Origin: JAFAVZ01 sp036009105 | GTDB lineage: Bacteria > Acidobacteriota > Thermoanaerobaculia > Gp7-AA8 | DNA length: 12,461 nucleotides | Direction: 5' to 3' | NCBI GenBank assembly: GCA_036009105.1 | Contig: DASYMJ010000120.1 | Coordinates: 1 to 12,461, forward strand | Shown: positions 6,120-12,461 of the stretch, in pieces | Layout: each line of letters begins with the position of its first letter | How positions within the stretch are numbered: the stretch's first letter is position 1 | Notes under the pieces: generated by a model | The model's input: the letters and a program-made list of their open reading frames with translations, nothing else | Database searches by the model: none | What the model was told of the DNA's origin: nothing | Translations under genes and position numbers: made by a program

Positions 6120-6800
6120 ATGAAAGACGCCTCTGCCACCGACCTGGTCCTCAATGGCGAGCTGGAAGCGCTGATCAACGAGCGGGGAACGCTCTCCCTG
6201 CCGCGCCCCACCGTCGACCGCGACGAGCTCCAGGCACACCTGCGCGAGGCGCTGCGGCTGCTGCACGTCGACCTCGACGACGAGAACGTCCGCGAAACGC
6301 CGCGGCGGTGGGCCGAGTCGCTCATCGCCATGACCAGCGGCTACGACTACACGGACGTCCGCAAGCTGACCACCCTCTTCCGCAAGGCCTGCTCGGCGGC
6401 GGACGAGAACTGCCAGAACCTGGTCGTGATCGGCGGGACGTACAAGACGCTCTGCGCCCATCACATCCTGCCCTTCTTCGGGCGCTTCATCATCGGCTAC
6501 ATCCCGGAGAAGATGGTCATCGGTGCGTCGAAAATCCCCCGCATCGTGGAAGTGCACATGCGCCGGCTGCAGTCGCAGGAGCACCTCGCCCACGACGTGG
6601 CGGACACCATCCAGAAGATCCTCGAGCCGCGGGGCCTGGCGGTCTGGATGGGCGGCGTGCACCTCTGCATGGTGATGCGAGGCGTGGAGCAGGAGTCGTC
6701 CTTCATGGAGACGAACGTGCTGCGGGGCGACTTCCTGCAGGACGAGCGGACCCGCCAGGAGTTCATGTCCATCGTCAACCGGCGCGGCTCGAAGGACTGA
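6120..6800 (+). CDS. folE: GTP cyclohydrolase I (FolE)
   Basis: The enzyme converts GTP to 7,8-dihydroneopterin triphosphate, the entry step to tetrahydrofolate (and, in some bacteria, pterins or queuosine). The product has 226 residues. Zinc ligands are visible: Cys112 and His115 in LCAHHILPFFG, and Cys183 in HLCMVMRGV. The motifs SKIPRIVEVHMRRLQSQE (137-154) and RETPRRWAESL (58-68) are also hallmarks. The length is normal for type IA FolE. The frame extends upstream into the repeat region, but ATG 6120 is the first methionine that gives the usual N-terminus. There is no evident Shine-Dalgarno. It stands apart from other folate genes; the phosphatase gene starts 35 nt downstream, which may reflect co-transcription without functional linkage. 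Confidence 0.96.
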   Translation: MKDASATDLVLNGELEALINERGTLSLPRPTVDRDELQAHLREALRLLHVDLDDENVRETPRRWAESLIAMTSGYDYTDVRKLTTLFRKACSAADENCQNLVVIGGTYKTLCAHHILPFFGRFIIGYIPEKMVIGASKIPRIVEVHMRRLQSQEHLAHDVADTIQKILEPRGLAVWMGGVHLCMVMRGVEQESSFMETNVLRGDFLQDERTRQEFMSIVNRRGSKD

Positions 6801-6811
6801 ACCTCCCCGCG

Positions 6812-6817
6812 TATCAT
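6812..6817 (+). promoter_or_regulatory. Possible -10 element for the phosphatase gene
   Basis: TATCAT, the same hexamer as before the 4821 gene, lies in the folE-phosphatase gap with 18 nt to ATG 6836. It would give a leader of about 10-12 nt. No Shine-Dalgarno is seen and the -35 is unclear. Confidence 0.25.
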
Positions 6818-6835
6818 CCGTACATCAACGCAAAC

Positions 6836-9631
6836 ATGTCCTCCCGCCGGCGACTCCTCATCGGCCTGACGCTCGTCGCCGTGGCGATGGCGGGCGTCTC
6901 CGTCTTCTGCCTCTACCGCCTGAACTTCTGGCATCAGCGCGGATGGGCCGGCTTCAATTACATGGCGCCCTACCTCGACGCGAAGGAGACGCCGAGCAAG
7001 ACGCCGCGGCCGCTTCTGATCCCGCCCGGGCGCGTGCTCGTCACGCTGCCCGGCGAGCCGGCGGCGAAGGCCGGGCTGCGGATGGGGGACCAGATCGTCT
7101 CCGTCAACGGCGTCCCCATCGAAGATCAGAACAGGCTGCGCGCGATCGACGCGCGCACAAAGGCCGGAGACGTCCTGCACTACATCGTCCGCCGCGACGG
7201 CCGGCAGCGCGCGATCGACGTCCAGCTCCGCTCGCCGATGGAGAACCACCGCAAAGTGGCCGGCGGCGTGGCCACCGTCATCGTGGTCCTGGCCTTCCTC
7301 GGCATCGGCATCTTCGTCTTCCTGCGCAGCCCGGACGACCGGCGCGTGGTCGTCTTCTTCGCCATGTGCAGCGTGGGCGCCTTCTCCATGCTCACCTCCG
7401 GCATCGCCTCGATGGAGGCCTCGAACCTGCGCGGCATCGTGAGCGACCCGCCCGGCGGGCTGTTCGCCATCGCCGTACTGAGCGTCGTCGGCATCGCCTT
7501 CCTGCCGCTCATCGTCCACCTCTCGCTCGTCTTCCCCAAAGACCGTCCGGTCGTGGTGAAGCATCCGTACGTCATCCGCTGGGTCTATGCGCTGCCGATC
7601 TTCACGCTGCTGCTGACCGTGGCCTTCCTGACCCTGGCCACGGTGATCCGCGGCGGCTCCACGGCATACGACGCCGGCTATCTGGTCGGCCGCTTCTTCT
7701 TCATCGGCGGTTGCGTCATCGCCATCGCGGCCGGTCTCATCGCGCTGCGCATCGCGTACAAGGCGCGCAGCGAGGGGACCAAGCTGGCGTTCTTCCGCCG
7801 GCCGCTGCAGACGCTGTTCGTCTTTCTCGGCTTCTGCTGCGGCGTGGCGCTGGTCTCCCGCGCGCTCGGCTACAGCAAGGTCGGGCCGCTGACGATGCTC
7901 GCCGGCGCGGGGCTGCAGGGCCTGGCGGTGCTGCTCTATCCGCTGTTCGCCTGCATCGAGCTGTTTCGCAGCTATCGCGACGCGAACGTGGAGGAGAAGC
8001 GGCAGGTGCGCTGGCCGCTGTGGGGAACCATCATCGCCCTGGTGGCGCGGGCCGTCGGCACGACCGTCGGTTTCACCCTGGGCGTCTACCTCACCATGCG
8101 CGGCATCGACATCGGCCCGTGGATGTCGTTCATCGGGTTGTTGGAGATCGTGCCGCGGCTGCTGTATCTGCTCATCCCGCTCTCCTTCGCCTTCGCCATC
8201 CTGAAGTACCGGCTGATGAACATCGACGTCATCATCAAGAAGACGGTGGTGTACGCCATCCTGAGCGGCGCGGTCATCCTCTGCTACCTGGTCCTCGTGG
8301 GCGGCCTGGGCACGCTGCTGGTGCGGATGACGGGGGTGAAGAGCCAGACCATGGTCATCACCTCGACTCTCGTCGTGGCGCTGGCATTCGTGCCGCTGCG
8401 CAATTCGCTGCAGAAGCTCGTCGACCGCAACCTCTTCCGCGAGGCGGTCGACTATCCCCAGGCGCTGCGCACCATCGGCACCCTCACTCTGACCGCGACG
8501 GACATCGCCACGTTCGTGGCCGGCGTGTCCGAGGCGATCCAGCAGGCGCTGCAGAACCGGGCCGTGGTGGTGTTCCTGCGCCGCAATGACGAACTGGTGG
8601 CGACGGCGAAAGTGGGGATGTCGGACGCGGTCGTCGGGCGGCTGCGGGTGGCGGCAACGCCGGCGTTCACGGACCTGCTCGACCGGCCGTTCGATCCGCG
8701 GAAGCGCGCCTTGCCGGACGACGCGGCGGCGGCGATCAAGCCGGTAGAGGCTTCGCTCATCGTGCCCATCCGCGGTCACGGCTTCATCGCCCTCGCGCGC
8801 AAGCTCTCCGATCAGGAGTACGACCTGAACGACATCGAGTTCCTCTCCTCGGCCGCGGACCAGATCGCCATTGCCGCGGAGCGGATCCGCCTGCAGCGCG
8901 ATGAGCTCGACTTCGAGCACGCGCGGGAGATCCAGGAGGCGCTGCTGCCGCGCACCATCCCCCAGCTGGCCGGCTACCAGATCGCCGGCATGTGGGAGCC
9001 GGCGCGGATGGTGGGCGGCGACTACTTCGACGTGCTCTCCCTCGGGCCGTCGACCATCGCGATCTCAATCGGCGACGTGGTGGGCAAGGGGATGCCGGCC
9101 GCGTTGCTGATGTCCGCGCTGCAGGCCGCCGTGCGCGCCTCGGCCACGGCCGAGACAAGGGCCGCGGACCTGTGCGAGCGCGTGCGCCGCGTCGTGGCCG
9201 GGAGCCTCACCGGCGGCAAGTTCATCACCTTCTTCTACGCCGCGCTGGACGGCCCGTCCCGGCGGCTGCGCTGGTGCAACGCCGGCCACAACCTGCCGCT
9301 GCTGGTGCGGGCGGACGGGCGGGTGGAGCGGCTGGCGGAGGGCGGGCCGGTGATCTCGCGCGTCTTCCGCGATCCGTACGCCGAGGGGGAGACGGTGCTG
9401 GAGGCGGGCGACCGGGTGGTCCTCTTCACGGACGGGGCGAGCGAGGCGCGCGGCGGTCCTGCTCAAACGGACGAGCAGTTCGGGGAGGACCGGCTGGCCG
9501 AGTTGGTCGTGGCGAATCGGGAGCTCTCCGCGCAGGGGCTGCAGGCGGTGCTGGTGGAAGCGATCTCAACCTTCAGCGCAGGCGAGCTGGAGGATGACCT
9601 GACCCTGGTGGTGCTCTCGGTGGAGCCCTGA
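6836..9631 (+). CDS. PDZ-multi-TM-GAF-PP2C (RsbU/SpoIIE-type) serine phosphatase
   Basis: This 931-residue membrane signalling phosphatase starts with one TM helix (about 7-27). An extracytoplasmic PDZ domain follows (about 62-132, with KAGLRMGDQIVSVNG at 78-92), then a multi-helix membrane block (about 142-520) and a GAF-like domain (about 545-685). The C-terminal PP2C/SpoIIE domain (about 695-930) keeps the metal-binding aspartates: GGDYFD (Asp729), IGDVVGKG (Asp747), FTDGASEA (Asp866) and EDDLTLVV (Asp920-921). It should dephosphorylate a phosphoserine/threonine protein, classically an anti-anti-sigma factor in partner switching, in response to a membrane, ligand or periplasmic peptide cue. 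No STAS, anti-sigma or sigma gene is nearby. The frame is open well upstream into folE, but that part is a shadow; ATG 6836 gives a proper membrane N-terminus. Confidence 0.93.
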   Translation: MSSRRRLLIGLTLVAVAMAGVSVFCLYRLNFWHQRGWAGFNYMAPYLDAKETPSKTPRPLLIPPGRVLVTLPGEPAAKAGLRMGDQIVSVNGVPIEDQNRLRAIDARTKAGDVLHYIVRRDGRQRAIDVQLRSPMENHRKVAGGVATVIVVLAFLGIGIFVFLRSPDDRRVVVFFAMCSVGAFSMLTSGIASMEASNLRGIVSDPPGGLFAIAVLSVVGIAFLPLIVHLSLVFPKDRPVVVKHPYVIRWVYALPIFTLLLTVAFLTLATVIRGGSTAYDAGYLVGRFFFIGGCVIAIAAGLIALRIAYKARSEGTKLAFFRRPLQTLFVFLGFCCGVALVSRALGYSKVGPLTMLAGAGLQGLAVLLYPLFACIELFRSYRDANVEEKRQVRWPLWGTIIALVARAVGTTVGFTLGVYLTMRGIDIGPWMSFIGLLEIVPRLLYLLIPLSFAFAILKYRLMNIDVIIKKTVVYAILSGAVILCYLVLVGGLGTLLVRMTGVKSQTMVITSTLVVALAFVPLRNSLQKLVDRNLFREAVDYPQALRTIGTLTLTATDIATFVAGVSEAIQQALQNRAVVVFLRRNDELVATAKVGMSDAVVGRLRVAATPAFTDLLDRPFDPRKRALPDDAAAAIKPVEASLIVPIRGHGFIALARKLSDQEYDLNDIEFLSSAADQIAIAAERIRLQRDELDFEHAREIQEALLPRTIPQLAGYQIAGMWEPARMVGGDYFDVLSLGPSTIAISIGDVVGKGMPAALLMSALQAAVRASATAETRAADLCERVRRVVAGSLTGGKFITFFYAALDGPSRRLRWCNAGHNLPLLVRADGRVERLAEGGPVISRVFRDPYAEGETVLEAGDRVVLFTDGASEARGGPAQTDEQFGEDRLAELVVANRELSAQGLQAVLVEAISTFSAGELEDDLTLVVLSVEP

Positions 9632-9650
9632 AAATATTTTCTTCCACCTA

Positions 9651-9679
9651 TTGACGTTTATTGCAATCCGCAATATATT
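9651..9679 (+). promoter_or_regulatory. Promoter of the XRE-NfeD-flotillin operon
   Basis: A -35 TTGACG (9651-9656) and -10 TATATT (9674-9679) are separated by an ideal 17-nt spacer. Ten bases separate the -10 from ATG 9690, so transcription would begin at or within a few bases of the start codon. No Shine-Dalgarno is present, consistent with a leaderless or near-leaderless mRNA. Confidence 0.7.
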
Positions 9680-9691
9680 GCAAATTGCAAT
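9660..9691. promoter_or_regulatory. Overlapping ATTGC/GCAAT operator palindromes
   Basis: Three overlapping palindromes cover the spacer, the -10 and the start codon: ATTGC-N5-GCAAT (9660-9674), GCAATATATTGC (9670-9681, perfect) and ATTGCAA-A-TTGCAAT (9677-9691, perfect arms, containing the A and T of ATG). The first and third are offset by 17 bp. The immediately downstream gene encodes an HTH protein, so autoregulation is the simplest reading. Confidence 0.7.
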
Positions 9692-10202
9692 GACACTCGG
9701 ACAAAAACTCGCCCGCCTCCGCGCGCTGGAAGGTCATGCGCGCGGCCTGGGCCGGGAGCTCACTCAGAATGAAGTCGCGCTCGGCGTGCGGGAGCTGGGG
9801 GGGCAGATCAGCCAGTCCTACGTCTCCCAGCTGGAGAGCGGGGCCCGGGTGCACATGACCAGCAACACCCGCCTCCTGCTCTCGCGCTTCTTCCGGGTCC
9901 ATCCCGGCCACCTGGTCGACGATCCGGAAGACGCGGTGCCCGACGCGCTGCTGCACATCAAGCCGCGCCGGCAGGTGGACGACGAGATCGACCTCTGGCT
10001 CATCGAGGCGTCGGAGCAGTTCCGCCGCGACCCGGAGCTGAGCCGCGCCCTGGTGCAAATCGCCAAGCACGAGCAATCGCGCGAGTGCCTGATCCTTCTC
10101 GGCGCCATCGTGGAGAACAAGATCCTCATCCAACGGCTCGTCGAGCGGCTCACGCCGCCGCCCGCGGGGCGCAAGCGCCGCCGGCCCGGCGAGGAAGTGT
10201 GA
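9690..10202 (+). CDS. XRE-type helix-turn-helix transcriptional regulator
   Basis: The product has 170 residues. An N-terminal Cro/CI-type HTH spans about 3-75 (LGQKLARLR, then LTQNEVALGV, recognition helix near SQSYVSQLESG at 41-51). A helical C-terminal part (95-153) may mediate dimerisation, followed by a basic tail (RKRRR). ATG 9690 is preferred over the in-frame TTG 9651 because the latter is the -35 box itself. The gene heads a tight operon with the NfeD-like and flotillin genes, and its own promoter is full of palindromes. I infer that it represses or tunes that operon; the inducing signal is unknown. Confidence 0.85.
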   Translation: MTLGQKLARLRALEGHARGLGRELTQNEVALGVRELGGQISQSYVSQLESGARVHMTSNTRLLLSRFFRVHPGHLVDDPEDAVPDALLHIKPRRQVDDEIDLWLIEASEQFRRDPELSRALVQIAKHEQSRECLILLGAIVENKILIQRLVERLTPPPAGRKRRRPGEEV

Positions 10203-10204
10203 TC

Positions 10205-10209
10205 GGAGG
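10205..10209 (+). promoter_or_regulatory. Shine-Dalgarno deciding the NfeD-like start
   Basis: GGAGG sits 10 nt before ATG 10220 and lies downstream of the alternative GTG 10199, which has no comparable site. It therefore favours the ATG start. Confidence 0.6.
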
Positions 10210-10219
10210 CAATGCGTCC

Positions 10220-10903
10220 ATGACGTGGAGCACCGTGTATCTCGTCTGTTTTCTCTGCGGTTTCGGCCTGAGCGTCATCTCGTTCGTCTCGGGTCTGGAC
10301 CGGGTCGACTTCTTCGACCACATCTTCGGCCTGGCCCGCGGCCACGGCTTCGGGCACGGGCATGGCCACGCGCTCGGCCACGGCCACGGCGGTCACGCCC
10401 AGGCGCACGGCCACGGCGCGAAGGCGGCCGGCAAGAACATGGTGAGGGCGACGCCGGTGCAGCAGCAGGATGCGGCGCCGCACGTTTCCGCGCTGAACAT
10501 GACCGCGCTGACGGCGTTCGTCACCTGGTTCGGCGCCGGCGGCTTCGTGCTGCAGCGGACGACCAGCCTGCCCGACCTCGTGATCACCGCCGGCGCGGTC
10601 GGCACCGGCTTCGTGGGGGGCTCCCTCATCAACCGCTTCATGCGCATGCTGGTGCGCGGCGAGCGCCGCGCGCAGCGCCTGACCTGGCAGGGCACCCTGG
10701 CCAACGTGACGATGCCCATCCGCAAGGGCGGCACGGGCGAGATCGTCTTCACGCACGACGGCACCCGCCAGGTGGCCGGCGCGCGCGCCGACAACGGCGA
10801 GGCCATCGACAAAGGGACCGAGGTCATCGTGACCCGTTATGACAAAGGCATCGCGTACGTGTGTACGTGGGACGAGCTCGAGGCAATCACGCCGCAGAGC
10901 TGA
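10220..10903 (+). CDS. NfeD-like membrane protein with His-Gly-rich loop
   Basis: The product has 227 residues. TM1 spans about 5-25. A loop follows with ten histidines between residues 34 and 65 in a Gly-His pattern, then two helices (about 95-112 and 118-136), then an NfeD-type OB-fold tail (about 158-215; GTLANVTMPIRKGGTGEIVF and VIVTRYDKGIAYV). NfeD proteins pair with flotillin/SPFH proteins in membrane microdomains, as in B. subtilis YuaF-FloT, and here flotillin starts 12 nt downstream. The His loop could bind Zn, Ni, Cu or Co; this is inferred from composition and is not an NfeD hallmark. ATG 10220 is chosen for GGAGG at 10205-10209; a GTG at 10199 overlapping the XRE stop is the alternative. 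Confidence 0.85.
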   Translation: MTWSTVYLVCFLCGFGLSVISFVSGLDRVDFFDHIFGLARGHGFGHGHGHALGHGHGGHAQAHGHGAKAAGKNMVRATPVQQQDAAPHVSALNMTALTAFVTWFGAGGFVLQRTTSLPDLVITAGAVGTGFVGGSLINRFMRMLVRGERRAQRLTWQGTLANVTMPIRKGGTGEIVFTHDGTRQVAGARADNGEAIDKGTEVIVTRYDKGIAYVCTWDELEAITPQS

Positions 10904-10915
10904 CAAGGAGAGACC

Positions 10916-12388
10916 ATGTTTTTCGGCATTTCGCTCACTGTCTGGGTTGTCGTCGGCGCCATCGCCGGATCGATGATGCTGTTCAGTTTCCTATCGAAGA
11001 TGTATCGCAAGGCCGGTCCGAACGAGGCGTTCATCGTCTTCGGTCTGGGCGGCACGCGCGTCATCAAAGGCGGCGGCACCCTGGTCTTTCCGATGGTGCA
11101 GAACTACCGCTCCCTCTCGCTGGAGCTGATGTCGTTCGACGTTGCGCCGCAGCAGGACCTCTACACGAAACAGGGCGTCGCGGTGACCGTCGAGGCGGTG
11201 GCGCAGATCAAGGTCAAGTCCGATCAGGTCTCCATCGCCACGGCGGCCGAGCAGTTCCTGACCAAGACGCCGCCGCAGCGTGAGGGCCTGATCCGCCTGG
11301 TGATGGAAGGCCACCTGCGCGGCATCATCGGCCAGCTGGCGGTCGAGGAGATCGTCAAGCAGCCGGAGATGGTGGCGGACCGGATGCGCGGCACGTGCGC
11401 GGACGACATGAACAAGATGGGCCTGGAGGTCGTCTCCTTCACGATCAAGGAAGTGCGGGACAAGAACGACTACATCGCGAACATGGGCCGGCCGGACATC
11501 GCCCGCATCAAGATGCAGGCCGACATCGCGGCGGCGGAAGCGGAGCGCGACACGGCCATCAAGCGCGCCGAGGCGCAGCGTGAGGCGGCCATCGCGCAGG
11601 CGGATGCGGACAAGCAGCGCGTGCTCGCCCAGTCGCTCTCCATGGCCGCCCAGGCCGAGGCCCAGCGCGACCTGGAGATCAAGCGCGCGCAGTACACGGA
11701 GCTGGTCAAGCGCCAGCAGGCCCAGGCCGACAAGTCGTACGAGATCCAGTCGCAGATGATGCAGCAGCAGGTGGTGGCCGAGTCGGTGCGCGTCATCCAG
11801 ATCGAGAAGGAAGCGCAGGTGAAGGTGCAGGAAGCGGAGATCCTGCGCCACGAGAAGGAGCTCATCGCCACGGTGCTCAAGGGCGCCGAGATCGAGCGCG
11901 CCCGCATCGAGACGCTCGCTTCGGCCGAGCGCCAGCGCCTGATCACGGAAGCGGACGGCCGCGCGAACTCGCTCCGGGCCCAGGGTGAGGCCGAGGCGGA
12001 GATCATTTTCAAGAAGGGCGAGGCCGAGGCGAAGGCGATGAACGTCAAGGCCGAGGCTTACCTGGAGTGGAACCAGGCCGCCGTGGTGGACAAGCTGATC
12101 ACCAACATGCCGGAGATGGTGAGGGCCCTCGCCTCGCCGCTGGCCAACATCGACCGGATCACGGTCATCTCCAACGACAGCCACGCCGCCGGCGCGAACA
12201 AGATCACCGGCGATCTGACCGCCATCGCCTCCCAGGTGCCGGCGCTCTTCGAGGCGCTCTCCGGGATGCAGATGAGCGAGCTGCTCTCGAAGGTGAAGCT
12301 GATCGGCGACAAGGTGGCGAAGGTGGAAGGCCCGGCGACCGTCGTGCCCCCCACGCTGCCGGTCGCGGACAAGCGGCCGACCACGTAA
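10916..12388 (+). CDS. Flotillin/YqiK-family SPFH protein
   Basis: The product has 490 residues. An N-terminal membrane helix (about 6-27) is followed by an SPFH/PHB domain (about 30-190; GPNEAFIVFGLGGTRVIKGG at 34-53). A long Ala/Glu/Lys/Gln-rich coiled coil (about 200-385) with repeated EAE/AEA patterns follows. The C-terminal segment (386-465) has LASPLANIDRITVI and flotillin-like oligomerisation features. Flotillins form oligomeric scaffolds that organise functional membrane microdomains and affect fluidity, secretion and signalling. Length and domain order are normal. AAGGAG (10905-10910) supports ATG 10916. It is the last gene of the XRE-NfeD-flotillin operon, and its stop lies one base before the second REP-like element. 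Confidence 0.95.
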   Translation: MFFGISLTVWVVVGAIAGSMMLFSFLSKMYRKAGPNEAFIVFGLGGTRVIKGGGTLVFPMVQNYRSLSLELMSFDVAPQQDLYTKQGVAVTVEAVAQIKVKSDQVSIATAAEQFLTKTPPQREGLIRLVMEGHLRGIIGQLAVEEIVKQPEMVADRMRGTCADDMNKMGLEVVSFTIKEVRDKNDYIANMGRPDIARIKMQADIAAAEAERDTAIKRAEAQREAAIAQADADKQRVLAQSLSMAAQAEAQRDLEIKRAQYTELVKRQQAQADKSYEIQSQMMQQQVVAESVRVIQIEKEAQVKVQEAEILRHEKELIATVLKGAEIERARIETLASAERQRLITEADGRANSLRAQGEAEAEIIFKKGEAEAKAMNVKAEAYLEWNQAAVVDKLITNMPEMVRALASPLANIDRITVISNDSHAAGANKITGDLTAIASQVPALFEALSGMQMSELLSKVKLIGDKVAKVEGPATVVPPTLPVADKRPTT

Positions 12389-12389
12389 G

Positions 12390-12461
12390 GTAGGGCCGGC
12401 TCTCAGCCGGCCCAATCGCCGCATATCGGATCTGCCATGTTTTGGGCCGGCTGAGAGCCGG
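12390..12461. repeat. REP-like inverted pair, copy 2 (cut by window end)
   Basis: Unit A (12390-12414) is GTA followed by a perfect hairpin GGGCCGGCT-CTC-AGCCGGCCC. After a 28-nt spacer, unit B begins at 12443 (GGGCCGGCT at 12444-12452, loop GAG) and is truncated by the window edge. The units are near-identical to those at 1765-1830, while the spacer differs in length and sequence. This supports a dispersed family that is conserved in the hairpins only. Confidence 0.85.

Noticed and set aside
10199..10202. GTGA overlap as the start of the NfeD-like gene
   Set aside because: GGAGG lies downstream of the GTG and is well placed for ATG 10220; the seven extra residues add nothing recognisable. 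It remains a minor alternative.

Overview
This high-GC window is densely coded and reads like a bacterial chromosome. Gene content fits Acidobacteriota or a similar GC-rich phylum: an M49-type metallopeptidase, a long acyl-CoA dehydrogenase, a PDZ-membrane-GAF-PP2C phosphatase, and several genes without a Shine-Dalgarno. That assignment is an inference from style, not proof. I see no rRNA, tRNA, CRISPR array, transposase or phage gene.

Left part (1-1834, + strand): a dipeptidyl-peptidase III (M49)-like zinc peptidase, cut by the left edge and broken by a -1 frameshift near 190-210. It is followed after 2 nt by a 72-residue two-CxxC protein. That small gene ends inside a REP-like inverted pair (1765-1830) separating it from a convergent acyl-CoA dehydrogenase (3747-1837, - strand). 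The dehydrogenase promoter has a perfect TTGACA box, and a TGAATGA-N4-TCATTCA palindrome lies between its -35 and -10. This matches the known FadR (TetR-type) operator pattern and suggests induction by fatty acyl-CoA.

Middle part (4007-6800, + strand): a TIR-domain protein fused to a two-helix TM2-like C-terminus; an exported/multi-pass membrane protein with an internally duplicated W/LLALxGIS module; a hairpin-forming repeat block; and GTP cyclohydrolase I (folE). Next comes a 931-residue PDZ-multi-TM-GAF-PP2C (RsbU/SpoIIE-type) phosphatase (6836-9631) with all metal-binding aspartates present.

Right part (9651-12461, + strand): a compact operon of an XRE-type regulator, an NfeD-like membrane protein with a striking His-Gly loop, and a flotillin/YqiK-family SPFH protein. 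NfeD-flotillin is a known membrane-microdomain pair. Here the pair has its own HTH regulator, whose promoter is packed with overlapping ATTGC/GCAAT palindromes reaching into the start codon, so autoregulation is likely. A second copy of the REP-like pair begins right after the flotillin stop and runs off the window.

The items most worth follow-up are the regulator-NfeD(His)-flotillin operon with its operator array, the TIR-TM2 gene and its membrane neighbour, the REP pairs with the RAYT-type GTAG signature, and the FadR-like operator. Starts at 4821, 6120, 6836 and 9690 lack an obvious Shine-Dalgarno and have -10-like hexamers close upstream, suggesting leaderless or very short-leader mRNAs.
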